The notes: generated by a model not told the origin, from the sequence alone. Numbered from the stretch's first letter, positions 29,401 to 38,469 are shown. The stretch is 64,000 nucleotides of DNA from Cobetia marina (GCF_001720485.1 NZ_CP017114.1:1674001-1738000), one strand, 5' to 3'. A program made the numbers and translations.

Positions 29401-31931
29401 TTTGTGTCAGGACTCTTCGCCATGCTTTTTAGGTTTTTTCGAGCAGTACGCCAGTCACTATTGAACCATTTGAACATGCCTGCATTGGCAAGATGATGTT
29501 GCATGTTTTGCAAATCTTCCTGCGGGAGCAGTGCGTCTAGACGATAAGTGTTGCGCAATGTAGCTCGTAGTGGGAGGAGATCCTGCAGTTGCTGCTTCAA
29601 ATTTGCAAGAATCGCATCCATTTCATCATCGTCGAAACGACTTGACCGAAGTTTGACAAGCTCGCCTGGAAGTTCATCGGTAAGCTCTATCAGTTCGATG
29701 AAAGCAGACAGTCCTTCCTTGCTGTTGGTCAGGAGAGCAGCAAGTGGCTCCGGCAGCGCAGTCTTCAACTCTTGTTGCTTGACGAGATATTCATCTAGCT
29801 CGTTTGAGACTTTGGTTAGGTGGATTACGGACTTCACTATATCCGATAGCAATAACTGCGTTGATGCTCCGAAAGCAGTTACAGGGTCAGTGAATGCCGG
29901 TGGTATCTCCCCGTTCATAAGCAAAGTCAGTTTATCCCGAACCAGTTCTGGATCTAACTCTTTATACAGGGTTTGGAGAGTGATGAAGTCATTTATATTG
30001 CGCTCAACATCATCTATGGTTTCTTGATTCAGTCTTCTCAAGGCCGGGAAGCACTCTTGGCCTTTCAGTTCCGGCAATATTGAAAAATCTTGATTAAGAC
30101 AGTCAAGTTCTGGCAGCGTTTGTAGTGTATTCGAGTCAAGCTGCCAGCGTGATACCAAGTGTTCAGTGGTGTCGATAAGCTGACCCAGCGTTTTCTGCCA
30201 GCTACTCAGTAACAGGACTATTCTCTCGCTATCAAAGATCTGAATGTCGGTATTGGTCACGCCACTCCAAGGGTGATCATATATAGCTGCATTTTCACTG
30301 ACTTGTTGGCGAACTTCAGCATAAATCCCCGTGAATGTTTTTATCTGATCGCGTAGTCTGAGTAGCTTCACCTCATCGAGGCTTTTCCCAGAAAGGCCAG
30401 TCACATGTAAGCGTGTAGGATCAATAGTCAGCTGGCGGCGGTAGCGTGAAGCCCCGCTGAAAATATCATGGATGCTCTTGTTTGTGGCACCCCAGATCCC
30501 GTTTATTTCTTTGGCATAATCATTGAGTTGATTTTTCAGTTCTTCATAGCGAGCTACTTCGGCATCAATTTTTTGGGGACTCTGTAGCTTTGACTGACCC
30601 ACGATGCGGGAATTTATCTCTTCAAGGACTTTCCGCTTCTGCGACTTGTGGCTGTGAAGCTCCAGACAAAAATCGCCCAAGCCGGCTTTGTCGAGTCGAC
30701 GCTTGACGACTTCCAGTGCCGCCAGTTTTTCGGCAACGAATAATACTTTCTTGCCGCTTAGCATGGCGGCAGCAATCAGATTGGTAATGGTCTGCGATTT
30801 ACCGGTGCCCGGTGGGCCTTCAATCACTAGGTTATGACCGTCCACAGCATCGATCAAAGCACTATGTTGTGAGCTGTCAGCATCATCAATAAGCGGGAAA
30901 CGCTGATGAATGTCACCAAGCTCATCTATTTCATGCTCCAGTCCAGTGCCACCTCCACCCTCGTTGGCACTTGTCTCTACGCTGGTAAAGAACCGGGTTA
31001 CCACTGGATGTTGAGTGATATTGCGACCGTCCAGAGGCCAGCGTGCCGGATCAAGATCCAGGTACATCAGCATCTTGCCAAAGTTGAGTAAAGCCAAGGA
31101 GGCATAGCGCTTGACTGACCACCTAGGATGAGTTTTCGAGATAATGTCTTCTACCCATGAAAGATATTTCTCGGGTGACATATTTTCTTCAAGATCTGGC
31201 AAATCAATACCAAAGTCATTGGCTAGCTTTACCTGTAATGACAAGTTGGGAATGATGTCTTCGCCGGTATATTTGATCTGGTACCGGTACACTCCAGCGT
31301 TGGCATTCAGCTTGCCTTTTTCCAGCATCACTGGAATGGTAAACAACGGAGCGAGTCGACTCTTGTCTGAATTCGGTGATTCAAACCATTCCAGGAAACC
31401 CAGCGCAAGATACAGAACACCCGTACCGGTTTCTTCAATTGCAGTTTGGGACTTGTTTCGGATTCCACGTAGTCTGGATTCCATTTCCTGAGGAAACAAC
31501 AGGACCTGGATGTCACTATCACAATGTTCGGGCTTGGTGTGATGCTTGTCTGGGTGGGGCAGGTCGTAACTGTTATCAATGCCCAATACCTTTGCCCACT
31601 CGCGTGCAGTCGGGTCCGGCTTCAATCGCTTCTCGCTGCCATCTTCCTCAGTCGTGAGGTATCCATGTTTGAGCAGCTGTTTATATTGTGGGTCGGGTAC
31701 GGCAGCAAACTGCATACCCTTTTCATCAATCAAGTTCTGATACAATTGATCTGGCAGCTCATTCACGATACGAAGTGAGCTACCTTTTTGATCAATTGGA
31801 AAGTTAAGTAGTCGATTTCTGCTGGTAATGTCTAGCAGCTTTCTGCGCATATTCTCGAGCGACTCGAGAACAAAAGGATCGACGTCTTGTGAGAATTTCT
31901 CGAATTGAGTCATTGTCATCTGCTCTACCAT
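26436..31931 (-). CDS. DUF4011 SF1 helicase with C-terminal Vsr-like nuclease (defence-type)
   Basis: 1831 residues. The N-terminal DUF4011 domain begins at LRRKLLDITSRNRLLNFPI (about residues 30-48). Then an SF1 (DNA2/UPF1, COG1112-like) helicase that is split by a long helical insertion: Walker A IEGPPGTGKSQTITN (about 368), DEAS box VVMDEASQVKPED (about 1308), GDPKQLPPTSFF, NVQGDERDVIFISF (about 1502) and motif VI RLNVLFTRSKKRMH. A Vsr/DUF559-like nuclease domain follows (VDIAVRD, then GIECDGATYHS, about 1620-1690). The region coding the insertion, about 28.6-31.4 kb, is clearly AT-richer than the chromosome, a sign of transfer. Start uncertain: ATG at 31931 or 31919. Probably anti-mobile-element defence. 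Confidence 0.88.
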   Translation of the reverse strand: MVEQMTMTQFEKFSQDVDPFVLESLENMRRKLLDITSRNRLLNFPIDQKGSSLRIVNELPDQLYQNLIDEKGMQFAAVPDPQYKQLLKHGYLTTEEDGSEKRLKPDPTAREWAKVLGIDNSYDLPHPDKHHTKPEHCDSDIQVLLFPQEMESRLRGIRNKSQTAIEETGTGVLYLALGFLEWFESPNSDKSRLAPLFTIPVMLEKGKLNANAGVYRYQIKYTGEDIIPNLSLQVKLANDFGIDLPDLEENMSPEKYLSWVEDIISKTHPRWSVKRYASLALLNFGKMLMYLDLDPARWPLDGRNITQHPVVTRFFTSVETSANEGGGGTGLEHEIDELGDIHQRFPLIDDADSSQHSALIDAVDGHNLVIEGPPGTGKSQTITNLIAAAMLSGKKVLFVAEKLAALEVVKRRLDKAGLGDFCLELHSHKSQKRKVLEEINSRIVGQSKLQSPQKIDAEVARYEELKNQLNDYAKEINGIWGATNKSIHDIFSGASRYRRQLTIDPTRLHVTGLSGKSLDEVKLLRLRDQIKTFTGIYAEVRQQVSENAAIYDHPWSGVTNTDIQIFDSERIVLLLSSWQKTLGQLIDTTEHLVSRWQLDSNTLQTLPELDCLNQDFSILPELKGQECFPALRRLNQETIDDVERNINDFITLQTLYKELDPELVRDKLTLLMNGEIPPAFTDPVTAFGASTQLLLSDIVKSVIHLTKVSNELDEYLVKQQELKTALPEPLAALLTNSKEGLSAFIELIELTDELPGELVKLRSSRFDDDEMDAILANLKQQLQDLLPLRATLRNTYRLDALLPQEDLQNMQHHLANAGMFKWFNSDWRTARKNLKSMAKSPDTKIAELVEKLDTLIKYSEQVGHLERSNFSKLLGELYASLDTDIESLLILRSWYRQVREVYGIGFGPRVIAGTALLDLDAQLIKGIQQLHKQDVVTSIRDTMTGLEQTLGLYSKLQQSFSDREQLTGASGQIQQVIMSLSTVLETTLAWVLKQDISLLELQQRVSQLKQLSSLQQHLSHDPLVSSLFGDLAPLYWGASKDNQAALTTIQSTLSFARKLQHLSASSLVHAIKEMTSTEEFQQLQRDALDYQQQWQQQESAYHNFAEATQLDNKLWLESSDSTLIGITKRNDRAISNPRWLNGWVNFVRSEHEMFANGLEKIWKEVMAGNLLIDQVDEGLSLAIHDQLAREIIAAKPHLARISGLSKNQDQKTFRHYDKKLQKLQRKRIASIIAHRKIPEGVSGGRKSEYTELALIKHELGKKARHIPIRQLINRAGRALQELKPCFMMGPMSAAHYLQPGEIQFDLVVMDEASQVKPEDALGVITRGSQLVVVGDPKQLPPTSFFDRSDVSGEEEDVAAMVQTDSILDAALPLFPMRRLRWHYRSQHEHLIAYSNRHFYDSDLVVFPSPHAQSEEFGVKFTLVKQGRFVNQHNIEEARVVAEAVARHAVHNAHESLGIVAMNSKQREQVERAVDELCKTSSEISNAIDALRNQEDGLFIKNLENVQGDERDVIFISFTYGPGEVGGRVYQRFGPINSDVGWRRLNVLFTRSKKRMHVFSSMKSEDILVSETTKSGVRALSGFLHFAEKGNMEGISYSTGKAPDSDFEVAVMESLQAAGFQCEPQVGVAGFFVDIAVRDPGNPGRYLMGIECDGATYHSAKSARDRDRLRQEVLERLGWRIRRIWSTDWFSNPDGELGPIIRELDQLKTAIEQRPFTTEAVAVEVNEQLESVAQSPGSQAVDSGDQPLSLRLKGFAEQVIEEAFPDTPAERRLLRPAMIEALAEHQPCSRSEFVEMIPKYLRDATEPKEAHRFLDNILEILEGKEARTKVLQ

Positions 31932-32244
31932 AAGTAGTTAACCGCGCTCGCTTACCACGGTTGGCAGCCATCTTCTTAATGGCTGGATATGCGTCTTGTC
32001 GACCGCCGGCTTCTGCGAGCTAGCTTGAAGTGGGGATAACCATATGATTCTGAACACTATTGGGAATGGTTAGCGATGGTTGATAGTTGGCTGACGATGT
32101 CGCTGGATTAGGCAGCAGGCCTGTCTGCGCATGACAAATTGGAGCAATACTAGCATATATTATAATTTGAGTATGTTTGGCTGAAACTTCTGAGCTAATA
32201 CAGTGAGCGCAGTAGTAGCGGTTCCCAGGAGGCGTAAATTTTTC

Positions 32245-32365
32245 CTTGAGAGCGCCAGCACCGGACTCGCTTGCTGAGTGACATAGCTCAGCCGCCTGGC
32301 GCCGATTTCACTTCGTACGCAGCTGGGATAGCTGCCTTGCTGCAAGCCCTTCCAGAGCTTGTAAC
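32245..32365. other. Structured intergenic element of unknown nature
   Basis: In the 621-base space between the helicase gene and the next BCCT gene there is a run of nested hairpins: GCGCCAG/CTGGCGC (32252-32258 and 32296-32302) enclosing CTGAG/CTCAG (32274-32278 and 32287-32291), then GCAGCT-GGGAT-AGCTGC (32319-32335), then CAAGC/GCTTG (32343-32347 and 32357-32361). It may be a small RNA, a repeated palindromic unit or a mobile-element end. The open frame across it (32160-32522, minus) does not look like a protein gene. 31932-32160 is AT-rich with no gene seen. Confidence 0.4.
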
Positions 32366-32432
32366 GTAAGAGGAGAGTGCAGAAGGAAGCGGAGGCGGGT
32401 AGGGCACAATCATTCTTCGCTACTTCGTAATA

Positions 32433-32473
32433 CACAACGGCCCTGCACCTCATTCGAGGGCAGGGCCGTTGTG
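32433..32473 (-). terminator. Terminator hairpin at the right edge of the defence island
   Basis: 14-bp outer stem (32433-32446 and 32460-32473), a one-base bulge, a 4-bp inner stem and an ATTC loop. It lies 80 bases beyond the stop of the BCCT gene at 32553 on the minus strand. Its core repeats the hairpin at 19698-19732. Confidence 0.85.
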
Positions 32474-32552
32474 CTGGACAGATTGCGTCGCGCCAGATCG
32501 TTGTCCCGGATTGCGTCGGCACGCGCTGCGGCGTACCTCACGCCATGACGGT

Positions 32553-34031
32553 TCAGCGCTGGGTAAGTGGCACCGATGCCGGGATGGTCTGGGAGGCGCG
32601 ATCACGGCGTACGCGGATCACGAAGGCGATCACCAGGGCGAAGATGCCGAAGGCGACCGGTATCGCGGCGACCGAGATCAGGCTCAGCAGGGTCTTGTAG
32701 ACGTCGCCGCCCAGCCAGCTGACCACGATGGCCAGGGCGGCCATGGCGATGATCCAGAAGGCGCGTGAGCGCTTGACGGTCAGCATCTCGCAGACCAGTC
32801 CTGCCGAGTCGGCACTGGTGATGAAGAACAGCAGGATGTTGAGCGTCAGTATCACCGAGAGGATGCCGGTGGTATCGATGGTATCGATCAGCTTGAACAC
32901 GTCCTCGACGCCCAGGCTGAGACTGCCGAGACCGAACACCACGAACCACAGGCACGAGAACAGAGTCGGCACCAGCATCACCCCCAGCACCATGCCACGC
33001 AGGGTACGGCCCTTGGAGATGCGCGCCACGAAGACGCCGGTGAAGATGAACCAGCCGTACCAGGCAGCCTCGAAGGCATACAGCCAGTCGGCCAGCCACG
33101 CCTTGCGCTCCGGATCACCCAGGCCGATGTCGGTGGCCATCGCCGGGTACTTGAGCAGGTATTCCGGCACCAGACGCACGAAGGTGGAAAGGATGTCGCC
33201 GGGGACGGTCAGTACCAGCACGCCGATCATCAGAATGATGGCGAACAGGGTGTTGTAGTTGCTCAGCCACTTGATGCCGCGCTTGAGGCCAGAGGCGGAG
33301 GAGATGATGGCGCATACGGCCAGCACGCTGATGATCAGGGTCGGGCTGAACTCGATGCCGACCAGCTTGACCAGTCCCTGCTGGATCGGGGTGGTCGCGT
33401 AGGTGAAGGACAGCGACAGGCCGATGACGGTGGAAACGACGAGGCTGACCAGGTTGAGCTTGCTCCACAGGCCATTGCCCAGCAGTTCTTCGGCGGGCTT
33501 GGTCATCTTCATGTTGTACATGGCATGCGCGAACAGCGCGCCGATGGCCAGATAGCCCGCCCAGGCAAGCAGGCCCCAATGATTGAAGGCATTGAGCAGT
33601 GCCATGTCGGTGCTCTGTCCGGCATCGGTATGGTACTTGGGTTCCAGCACGCCCCAGGTGAGCAGGCCGATGCCCATGCCGGTGGCAAACAGCATGCCCA
33701 TCCAGCTCAGGGTGTGGAATTCCGGTTCGCCTTCACCGAAGCGCAGCTTGCCCAGCGGCGTGAAGCACACCGCGACCATCACCAGCGAGATGGCGAAGGC
33801 CGGCCAGGTGAAGATGAAGCCGAGATTGCCGATCACCGAGGTCTTGACGGTGTCGAGGGCCACGAGGAATCCCGTCGGGAAGAGGGCGGCGGCGCCGATC
33901 AGCAGCATGATGACCGCCACGGTGGCGATCGAGGTCAGGTACTTGCCCTTGGCGGAGTCTGTGTCCCCCAGGCCGCAGACGGAATCCGTGGTGGCCTCGG
34001 GCTGGCGGGAGGAGGAAGTGTCGGTCGTCAT
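32553..34031 (-). CDS. BCCT family transporter (GMGIG sodium-motif type)
   Basis: 492 residues from the ATG at 34031, which matches the usual start of the membrane core; the upstream in-frame 58 residues have no ribosome site. Twelve helices expected. The sodium-coupling motif is intact (LFATGMGIGLLTWGVLEPKYH) and the core helix reads FEAAWYGWFIFTGVFVARISKGR. Imports betaine, choline, carnitine or a related compound. AGGAA precedes the ATG. It differs from the two long paralogues upstream and has its own promoter space 34032-34311. Confidence 0.92.
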   Translation of the reverse strand: MTTDTSSSRQPEATTDSVCGLGDTDSAKGKYLTSIATVAVIMLLIGAAALFPTGFLVALDTVKTSVIGNLGFIFTWPAFAISLVMVAVCFTPLGKLRFGEGEPEFHTLSWMGMLFATGMGIGLLTWGVLEPKYHTDAGQSTDMALLNAFNHWGLLAWAGYLAIGALFAHAMYNMKMTKPAEELLGNGLWSKLNLVSLVVSTVIGLSLSFTYATTPIQQGLVKLVGIEFSPTLIISVLAVCAIISSASGLKRGIKWLSNYNTLFAIILMIGVLVLTVPGDILSTFVRLVPEYLLKYPAMATDIGLGDPERKAWLADWLYAFEAAWYGWFIFTGVFVARISKGRTLRGMVLGVMLVPTLFSCLWFVVFGLGSLSLGVEDVFKLIDTIDTTGILSVILTLNILLFFITSADSAGLVCEMLTVKRSRAFWIIAMAALAIVVSWLGGDVYKTLLSLISVAAIPVAFGIFALVIAFVIRVRRDRASQTIPASVPLTQR

Positions 34032-34311
34032 GAGAGCGCGATTCCTGAAGTTGTTGTTGTCGAACTGGCAAGCTGACGGCAGCAAGAAGTCGTCAAGAGA
34101 GGGCAGATAACGATGGCTGACTCCTGTGGGTGGCAAGGACCTCATAAGCCTATCTTGCCCTCTGGTTAATTTTTGGTTATTGGCGACCAGTATTTGCCAT
34201 AACACGACATTATGTGTCTCGTGGAACGTCTGACGTGAAAGACATGCCTCAAGGCCCGCCGTTGCCTGTTGGCACGATGGGCCCGGGTCGAGTGAGGGGC
34301 TTAGAGCGGGC

Positions 34312-35997
34312 TCAGGGGCCTGTGTGATGCTGGGCGGGTTTCTTGAACCTTTTCAGTGCGTTGCCGGATTCCTGATAGAGCGCCACCAAAAGGCCCATCG
34401 TCATTGCCACGATCACGAAGCTCATCGGCAAGGCGGCGGCCATCAGGATGGTCTGCAGTGCCTTGAGGCCGCCTGCCATCAGCAAGGTACCGGCCACCAG
34501 TCCGATGCAGATGCCCCAGAAGATGCGGTGACGCGCCAGCGGCTCCTCATCGCCCAGCGACAGGATGGTGGTGACCACCAGGGTGCTGGAGTCGGAGCTG
34601 GTCACGAACCAGCTGATCAGCAGGAAGATCAACAGCGAGGAAAGGATGACTCCCAGCACGCCGTTGCCGGCCAGGGCATCGGCGGTGGCGAACAGGGCTT
34701 CCGGCAGGTTCCAGTTGCGCACCAGCGTCATCAGCTCGCCGGTCCCCGGGCCCATGGCGGCCGTCAGCTCCTGATGCAGACCGGTACCGCCGAACAGCGC
34801 CTGCCAGAGGAAGATGATCAGCGGTGGGGCGATCAGCACGCCGAGGATGAACTCGCGCAGGGTGCGCCCCTTGGAGATGCGCGCGATGAACAGGCCGATG
34901 AACGGGGCCCAGGCCAGCCACCAGGCCCAGTAGAAGATGGTCCAGCCTTCCTGCCAGCTGCTCTCGCCCGGGGTCTGGGCGACCCAGAGTCCCATCGGCA
35001 CCACGTCGCGCAGATAGGCCAGCAACGTCTCGCCGAACAGCGAGATCAACCACAGGGTGGGGCCGCCGATCAGGAAGCTGCCGACCACGAGCACCGAGAC
35101 GCCGATGTTGAGCTCGGAGATGAAGCGGATGCCGCGCTTCACGCCGGAGACGGCAGATGCGATGGAGATCACGCTGATGACGGCGATCAACGCCAGCTGA
35201 GTGCCGAGCCCGGCATCCAGTCCGGTGAGGCGGTTGAGCCCGACGGCGATCTGGCTGACGCCGAGACCCAGTGAGGTCGCGATTCCGAAGACACAGCCCA
35301 GTACGCCCATGATATCCACGGCGTGACCGATGGGACCGTAGATACGCTCGCCGATCAGCGGATAGAGCGCCGAGCGCAGCGCCAGGGGCAGGTGATGGCG
35401 GTAGGCGAAGTAGGCGAGTGTCATGCCGACGACGCCATACACCGCCCAGCCATGCAGGCCCCAATGGAAGAAGGCCACCTTGAGGGCCTCGACGGCGCGG
35501 GCATGGTCCATGTTGGTAGCGCCGGCCAGACCCGCGTGCGGGTTGTTGGGGTACCCGAAGCCACCGGAGTCGTCGAAGTAGAACAGTGGCTCGGCGACCC
35601 CGAAGAACAGGATGCCGATCCCGACGCCTGCCGAGAGCAGCATCGAGATCCAGGTAAAACGCGAGAACTCGGGTCTGCTGTCCCTGGGGCCGAGTCGCAG
35701 GCTGCCCCAGGGAGACACCACCATGACCAGTGACAGGGCGATCATGCCCACGACCAGGATGAGGTAGTAGGTGCCGAAGGTGTTCTCGATCCAGGCGCGG
35801 GCGGCGCCGAACAGGGCGGAAGAGGCCTGCGGACTCAGGCCGGCACCGACCACGAAGGCCAGCAGCAGGCCGGCAGCGGTGAGTGTCATGCCCTTGTGCA
35901 TGCCCTTGAGCGGGCCGCGGGTCTCAAGGCGCTGCGTCAAATCAGGGGGGATGCCGCGGTGAGCGGACTCTTGCGAGTCCTGTTGGGCGGGTGTCAT
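34312..35997 (-). CDS. BCCT family transporter, paralogue A
   Basis: 561 residues. After a polar N-terminus (MTPAQQDSQESA) come twelve helices with GVGIGILFFGVAEPLFYFDD (the sodium-motif variant GVGIG) and WWLAWAPFIGLFIARISKGR. AGGAGTG precedes the ATG. It is very similar over its whole length to the gene at 36367-38073, with differences mainly at both ends, so the two arose by tandem duplication. C-terminal tail is basic (KRFKKPAQHHTGP) and could sense osmotic state as in BetP (inference). A good candidate for carnitine or betaine uptake next to the carnitine genes. Confidence 0.94.
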   Translation of the reverse strand: MTPAQQDSQESAHRGIPPDLTQRLETRGPLKGMHKGMTLTAAGLLLAFVVGAGLSPQASSALFGAARAWIENTFGTYYLILVVGMIALSLVMVVSPWGSLRLGPRDSRPEFSRFTWISMLLSAGVGIGILFFGVAEPLFYFDDSGGFGYPNNPHAGLAGATNMDHARAVEALKVAFFHWGLHGWAVYGVVGMTLAYFAYRHHLPLALRSALYPLIGERIYGPIGHAVDIMGVLGCVFGIATSLGLGVSQIAVGLNRLTGLDAGLGTQLALIAVISVISIASAVSGVKRGIRFISELNIGVSVLVVGSFLIGGPTLWLISLFGETLLAYLRDVVPMGLWVAQTPGESSWQEGWTIFYWAWWLAWAPFIGLFIARISKGRTLREFILGVLIAPPLIIFLWQALFGGTGLHQELTAAMGPGTGELMTLVRNWNLPEALFATADALAGNGVLGVILSSLLIFLLISWFVTSSDSSTLVVTTILSLGDEEPLARHRIFWGICIGLVAGTLLMAGGLKALQTILMAAALPMSFVIVAMTMGLLVALYQESGNALKRFKKPAQHHTGP

Positions 35998-36257
35998 GGG
36001 AACACTCCTTTATTGTTGTGATTGTTGTCTCGCACTACCTGTGTGGAACGTTCTGGACATCAGACATCGACACGTTCTAAGGCTAGAGCGTCGTCCCCGA
36101 TCATTTTCTCCCCAAACGAAGTCCAGTTAGCTGAACGCGTCATGCGGCAAGCGTCAGGCCGGCTTTTCGGATATTTTCTCGCTGGAAGCCTGCATTGCCT
36201 CAGCGCTCAGGAGCCCTCCGAGAGAGGCTGGAAGAGGATGTCCGGGAGCCAGAAACG

Positions 36258-36297
36258 CCAATCCCCGCCGGGCCTTGTGGCCTCAAGCGGGGATTGG
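36258..36297 (-). terminator. Hairpin between the two paralogous BCCT genes
   Basis: 11-bp perfect arms (36258-36268 and 36287-36297) with an inner GGCC-TTGT-GGCC stem, 70 bases past the stop of the upstream BCCT gene. So the two paralogues are probably transcribed separately. Nothing else is seen in 35998-36366. Confidence 0.7.
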
Positions 36298-36366
36298 TGT
36301 CATGCGGGTGCCGGCATCAGGTCACGGCAGGAGCCGTGACCGGCATTGGTCAGACTGACCGGCGGA

Positions 36367-38073
36367 TCAATTCAGGCCCGTGTCGGGGGAGGCGCGGCGA
36401 CGTGCCTTGAGCGCCATGCGCGATTCCTCGATCAGGGCGATCAGAAGACCCAGTGTCATGAGCAGAATGACCAGGCTGACCGGCAATGCCGCCGCCATCA
36501 GCACGGTCTGAAGGGCTTTCAGGCCGCCGGCCATCAGCAGGACGGCAGCGACCGAGCCGATGCAGACGCCCCAGAAGATCCGGTGGCGCGCCAGCGGCTC
36601 CTCATCGCCCATCGACAGGATGGTGGTGATGACCAGGGTGCTGGAGTCGGAGCTGGTCACGAACCAGCTGATCAGCAGGAAGATCAGCAGTGAGGACAGG
36701 ATGACGCTCAGAGTGTCATTGGCCACCAGTGTATCCGCCGTGGCGAACAGCGCCTCCGGCAGGTTCCAGTCGCGGATCATGCCCATCAGTTCGCCGGTTC
36801 CCGGGCCCATGGCTGCGGTCAGTTCCTGGTGCAGCGCGGTGCCACCGAACAGCGCCTGCCAGATGAAGATGATCAGCGGCGGTGCGATCAGCACGCCCAG
36901 CACGAATTCACGCACGGTGCGGCCCTTGGAGATACGGGCGATGAACAGGCCGATGAACGGCGCCCATGCCAGCCACCAGGCCCAGTAGAAGATGGTCCAG
37001 GCATCCTGCCAGTCGCGTTCCAGCGGCGTGCCCGCCACCCACAGACCCATGGGAATGACGTCACGCACATAGGAGACCAGCGTCTCGCCGAACATGCTGA
37101 TCAACCACAGTGTCGGCCCCCCGATCAGGAAGCTGCCCACCACGATGACGGAGACGCCGACGTTGAGTTCGGAGATGATGCGGATACCCCGGCTGACCCC
37201 CGAGACGGCAGACGCGATGGAGATGGCGCAGATCACGGCAATCAGCACCACCTGGGTGTAGATGCCGGAATCCAGCCCGGTCAGACGATTGAGGCCGACG
37301 GCGATCTGGCTGACGCCCAGGCCCAGCGAGGTGGCGATACCGAACACGCAGCCCAGTACCCCCATGATGTCGACGGCGTGGCCGATGGGGCCATAGATGC
37401 GATTGCCGATCAGCGGATACAGCGCGGAGCGCAGGGCCAGCGGCAGGCCGCGGCGATAGGCGAAGTAGGCCAGGGTCATGCCGACGATCACATAGACCGC
37501 CCAGCCATGCAGGCCCCAGTGGAAGAAGGCCAGCTTGAGCGCATCCACGGCGCGCGCATGGGTCATGGCGGTGTGGCCGGCGAGGTCCGCGTGCGGGTTG
37601 TTCGGGTAGCCGAAGCCGCCGGAGTCATCGAAGTAGAACAGCGGCTCGGCGACCCCGAAGAACAGGATGCCGATGCCGACGCCTGCCGAGAGCAGCATCG
37701 AGACCCAGGTGAAGCGAGAGAATTCGGGACGGCTGTCCGGTGCGCCGAGGCGCAGGTTGCCCCAAGGAGAGAACACCAGGGCGATGCACAGCCCGATCAG
37801 TCCGACGATGGTGACGAGATAATAGGTGCCGAAGGTGGACTCGATCCAGGCGCGGGCGGCGCCGAACAGACTCGCGGACATGTCGGGTGCCAGGCCCGTG
37901 GCCAGGACGAAGAGCAGCAGCAGGCCCGCTGAGGTCAGGGTCATGCCCTTGTGCATGCCGGTCAGCCAGCCTGAGGTCTCGACCTGCACGCTGGAACTGG
38001 CGTCGGGATAGGGCAGAGGGGCGGTATTCGTGGAATCGGGAGAGGACGCGGGGTCGGATTGGGAAGGGGTCAC
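36367..38073 (-). CDS. BCCT family transporter, paralogue B (GTG start)
   Basis: 568 residues from the GTG at 38073. I chose GTG because AGGAG lies 7 bases before it and because the protein then begins MTPSQSDPASS, parallel to MTPAQQDSQES of paralogue A. No ATG is available until MHKGMTLTSAG, which would remove the tail shared with paralogue A. Core features are as in A: GVGIGILFFGVAEPLFYFDD and WWLAWAPFIGLFIARISKGR. The gene is divergent from the GlxA-type regulator at 38557, with 483 bases between them that hold no other gene. Confidence 0.93.
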   Translation of the reverse strand: MTPSQSDPASSPDSTNTAPLPYPDASSSVQVETSGWLTGMHKGMTLTSAGLLLLFVLATGLAPDMSASLFGAARAWIESTFGTYYLVTIVGLIGLCIALVFSPWGNLRLGAPDSRPEFSRFTWVSMLLSAGVGIGILFFGVAEPLFYFDDSGGFGYPNNPHADLAGHTAMTHARAVDALKLAFFHWGLHGWAVYVIVGMTLAYFAYRRGLPLALRSALYPLIGNRIYGPIGHAVDIMGVLGCVFGIATSLGLGVSQIAVGLNRLTGLDSGIYTQVVLIAVICAISIASAVSGVSRGIRIISELNVGVSVIVVGSFLIGGPTLWLISMFGETLVSYVRDVIPMGLWVAGTPLERDWQDAWTIFYWAWWLAWAPFIGLFIARISKGRTVREFVLGVLIAPPLIIFIWQALFGGTALHQELTAAMGPGTGELMGMIRDWNLPEALFATADTLVANDTLSVILSSLLIFLLISWFVTSSDSSTLVITTILSMGDEEPLARHRIFWGVCIGSVAAVLLMAGGLKALQTVLMAAALPVSLVILLMTLGLLIALIEESRMALKARRRASPDTGLN

Positions 38074-38469
38074 GCAGTAACTCCTGTTCGAGCTGGTCAA
38101 AGGGCCAGCGATCCCTGTCTCGGTCGAGGCATCGGGGATATCGACCGCTCATCCGGCACCATTATTGTTGTCGTGTTGGCAACGATAAGAGATGAGGAAC
38201 GCATTTTGGAAAGAGCAGTTCTTGGCTAACTGCCTAAAAACATTACGATATATTATGGATGGAATTGTTTTTGATGGCTACAGCTTCTGGAAAAATCACG
38301 CTAGGCCAGAAGCGGGTCGGGCAAGCGGGACGCGAATCACCGCGACATGATCACCAGGCGCTCGCACTGAGGCCCCGGGGATGCCCGGGAGGCGGCATGG
38401 TGAAGTCTCGACGACAGGTAAATTTCAACAGGCTATTTTGTCGTCAGGCGAATTATTGTTAACGTAATG

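Noticed and set aside
19836..32473. Integrated prophage or integrative element
   Set aside because: No integrase, transposase, att-like tRNA end or phage structural gene; only restriction and helicase genes are present.
32160..32522. Open frame of 120 codons on the minus strand in the island-edge spacer
   Set aside because: It crosses the terminator and several hairpins, has no ribosome site and no recognisable domain; more likely a by-product of a structured element.
36829..37932. Plus-strand frame of 367 codons opposite BCCT paralogue B
   Set aside because: Antisense shadow; a similar frame occurs opposite paralogue A as expected from their similarity.
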